This document shows, piece after piece, positions 63,677 to 64,000 of a stretch of 64,000 nt of DNA (positions within the stretch are counted from its first letter, which is position 1; each line of letters starts with the position of its first letter). This DNA is from Croceibacterium_B sp963811255 (GTDB lineage: Bacteria > Pseudomonadota > Alphaproteobacteria > Sphingomonadales > Sphingomonadaceae), in assembly GCA_963811255.1 (NCBI GenBank), contig CAWEQI010000003.1, positions 372,001 to 436,000 on the forward strand. Reading direction: 5' to 3'. The notes beneath the pieces were generated by a model. It worked only from the letters and a program-made list of their open reading frames with translations. It was not told the DNA's origin and did not search any database. A program made the translations under genes and the position numbers.

Positions 63677-64000
63677 CTACAGGCTCCTGACGAACCGCAG
63701 CAGCTGGTCGCCACAGTTGAGCCGGAAGGGCCGGTAGGCGCTCCCGCCGAGCGCATCGTAGGCCTTCACGATACGAGCGGAGATTAACCAGTTAGCGGCG
63801 GGGTTGAACCGACGTGCGCTCCGCTCCAGGGCCTTCCCTGCCTCTTCGGACGCCACCAGGTCTTTCCCGGTGTTCATCAGGTACGCGGCGAGCGCCTTGG
63901 CGTCCTGTTCGGGGTCAGTCTTCAGGAACATGCCGTCGAAGGTGCTGAATAGATCAGCCAGAGGCCAGACGCGGTTGCTCCCTATCGACCCCGACTTCTC
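63677..64000 (-). CDS. hypothetical protein, 5' part beyond the window
   Basis: On the minus strand the frame is open from the right edge (EKSGSIGSNRVWPLADLFSTFDG) through MFLKTDPEQDAKALAAYLM to the stop at 63677. No in-frame stop occurs between 63931 and 64000, so the ATG at 63931 is probably internal. The visible protein of 107 residues is helical and has no recognised motif. Confidence 0.6.
   Translation of the reverse strand, partial: EKSGSIGSNRVWPLADLFSTFDGMFLKTDPEQDAKALAAYLMNTGKDLVASEEAGKALERSARRFNPAANWLISARIVKAYDALGGSAYRPFRLNCGDQLLRFVRSL

Overview
The window looks like a chromosome segment of a GC-rich alphaproteobacterium, most likely one of the Sphingomonadales. The evidence is the caa3/aa3 oxidase order ctaD-ctaB-(small coxF-like)-ctaG-ctaE-DUF983-surf1, a lasso peptide locus of the FecI/FecR/TonB-receptor/isopeptidase type that is typical of sphingomonads and Caulobacter, and interspersed sphingomonad-style palindromic repeats. 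The placement is inferred from gene content and was not checked against a database.

Region 1 (1-15.5 kb) is core genome with no detectable frameshifts. It holds the 3' part of ctaD and the cytochrome oxidase assembly operon, a divergent SRPBCC/ArsR pair around a palindromic operator, thrC, a class I methyltransferase carrying an in-frame palindromic repeat, a FolB-like aldolase, moaA-moaD-moaE, rplU-rpmA followed by a clear intrinsic terminator, and a GNAT, a WrbA flavoprotein and a 6PGDH-like oxidoreductase. A 3' tRNA-like fragment at 15.54 kb marks a probable old integration point.

Region 2 (16.3-25.1 kb) is a complete lasso peptide locus. On the plus strand are an ECF sigma factor, an anti-sigma FecR, an STN-type TonB receptor and a prolyl-oligopeptidase-like lasso isopeptidase. 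Convergent on the minus strand are a 34-residue precursor gene (25028-25132), a perfect 12-bp hairpin, a fused B1-B2 leader peptidase and an asparagine-synthetase-like macrocyclase. The expected product is an 8-residue ring (Gly1 to Asp8) with a 13-residue tail.

Region 3 (25.2-34.0 kb) is accessory DNA. It holds a repeat-rich intergenic stretch, a MerR-like gene, a ParB-methyltransferase fusion, a DUF5681 gene, several unknowns, two PD-(D/E)XK nucleases, an HNH-like gene and an HD hydrolase.

Region 4 (34.3-58.4 kb) is a long, tightly overlapping operon that I read as a variant Dpd (7-deazaguanine-in-DNA) modification-restriction system. QueE, QueD and QueC make preQ0. A TGT-like DpdA flanked by two DGQHR/DndB-like proteins would insert it in DNA, with a DpdC-position gene upstream. 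The restriction arm is a RecQ-like DpdF, a DpdG-like protein, a DpdH-like ATPase, a coiled-coil protein, a RecB/Cas4-like nuclease, a 2136-residue SF1+SF2 double helicase (DpdJ-like C-terminal part) and a NERD-helicase. No recognisable DpdD, DpdE, DpdK (PLD) or FolE is in the window.

Region 5 (58.5-64 kb) holds a DUF2924 gene plus large serine recombinase (probable island mobility module), a membrane-protein/HAD two-gene unit, a serine-recombinase remnant and small accessory genes running off the right edge.

Six genes between 20 and 58 kb are each broken by a single-base frameshift. In every case removing one base restores the protein, which points to insertion-type sequencing error at least as much as to gene decay.
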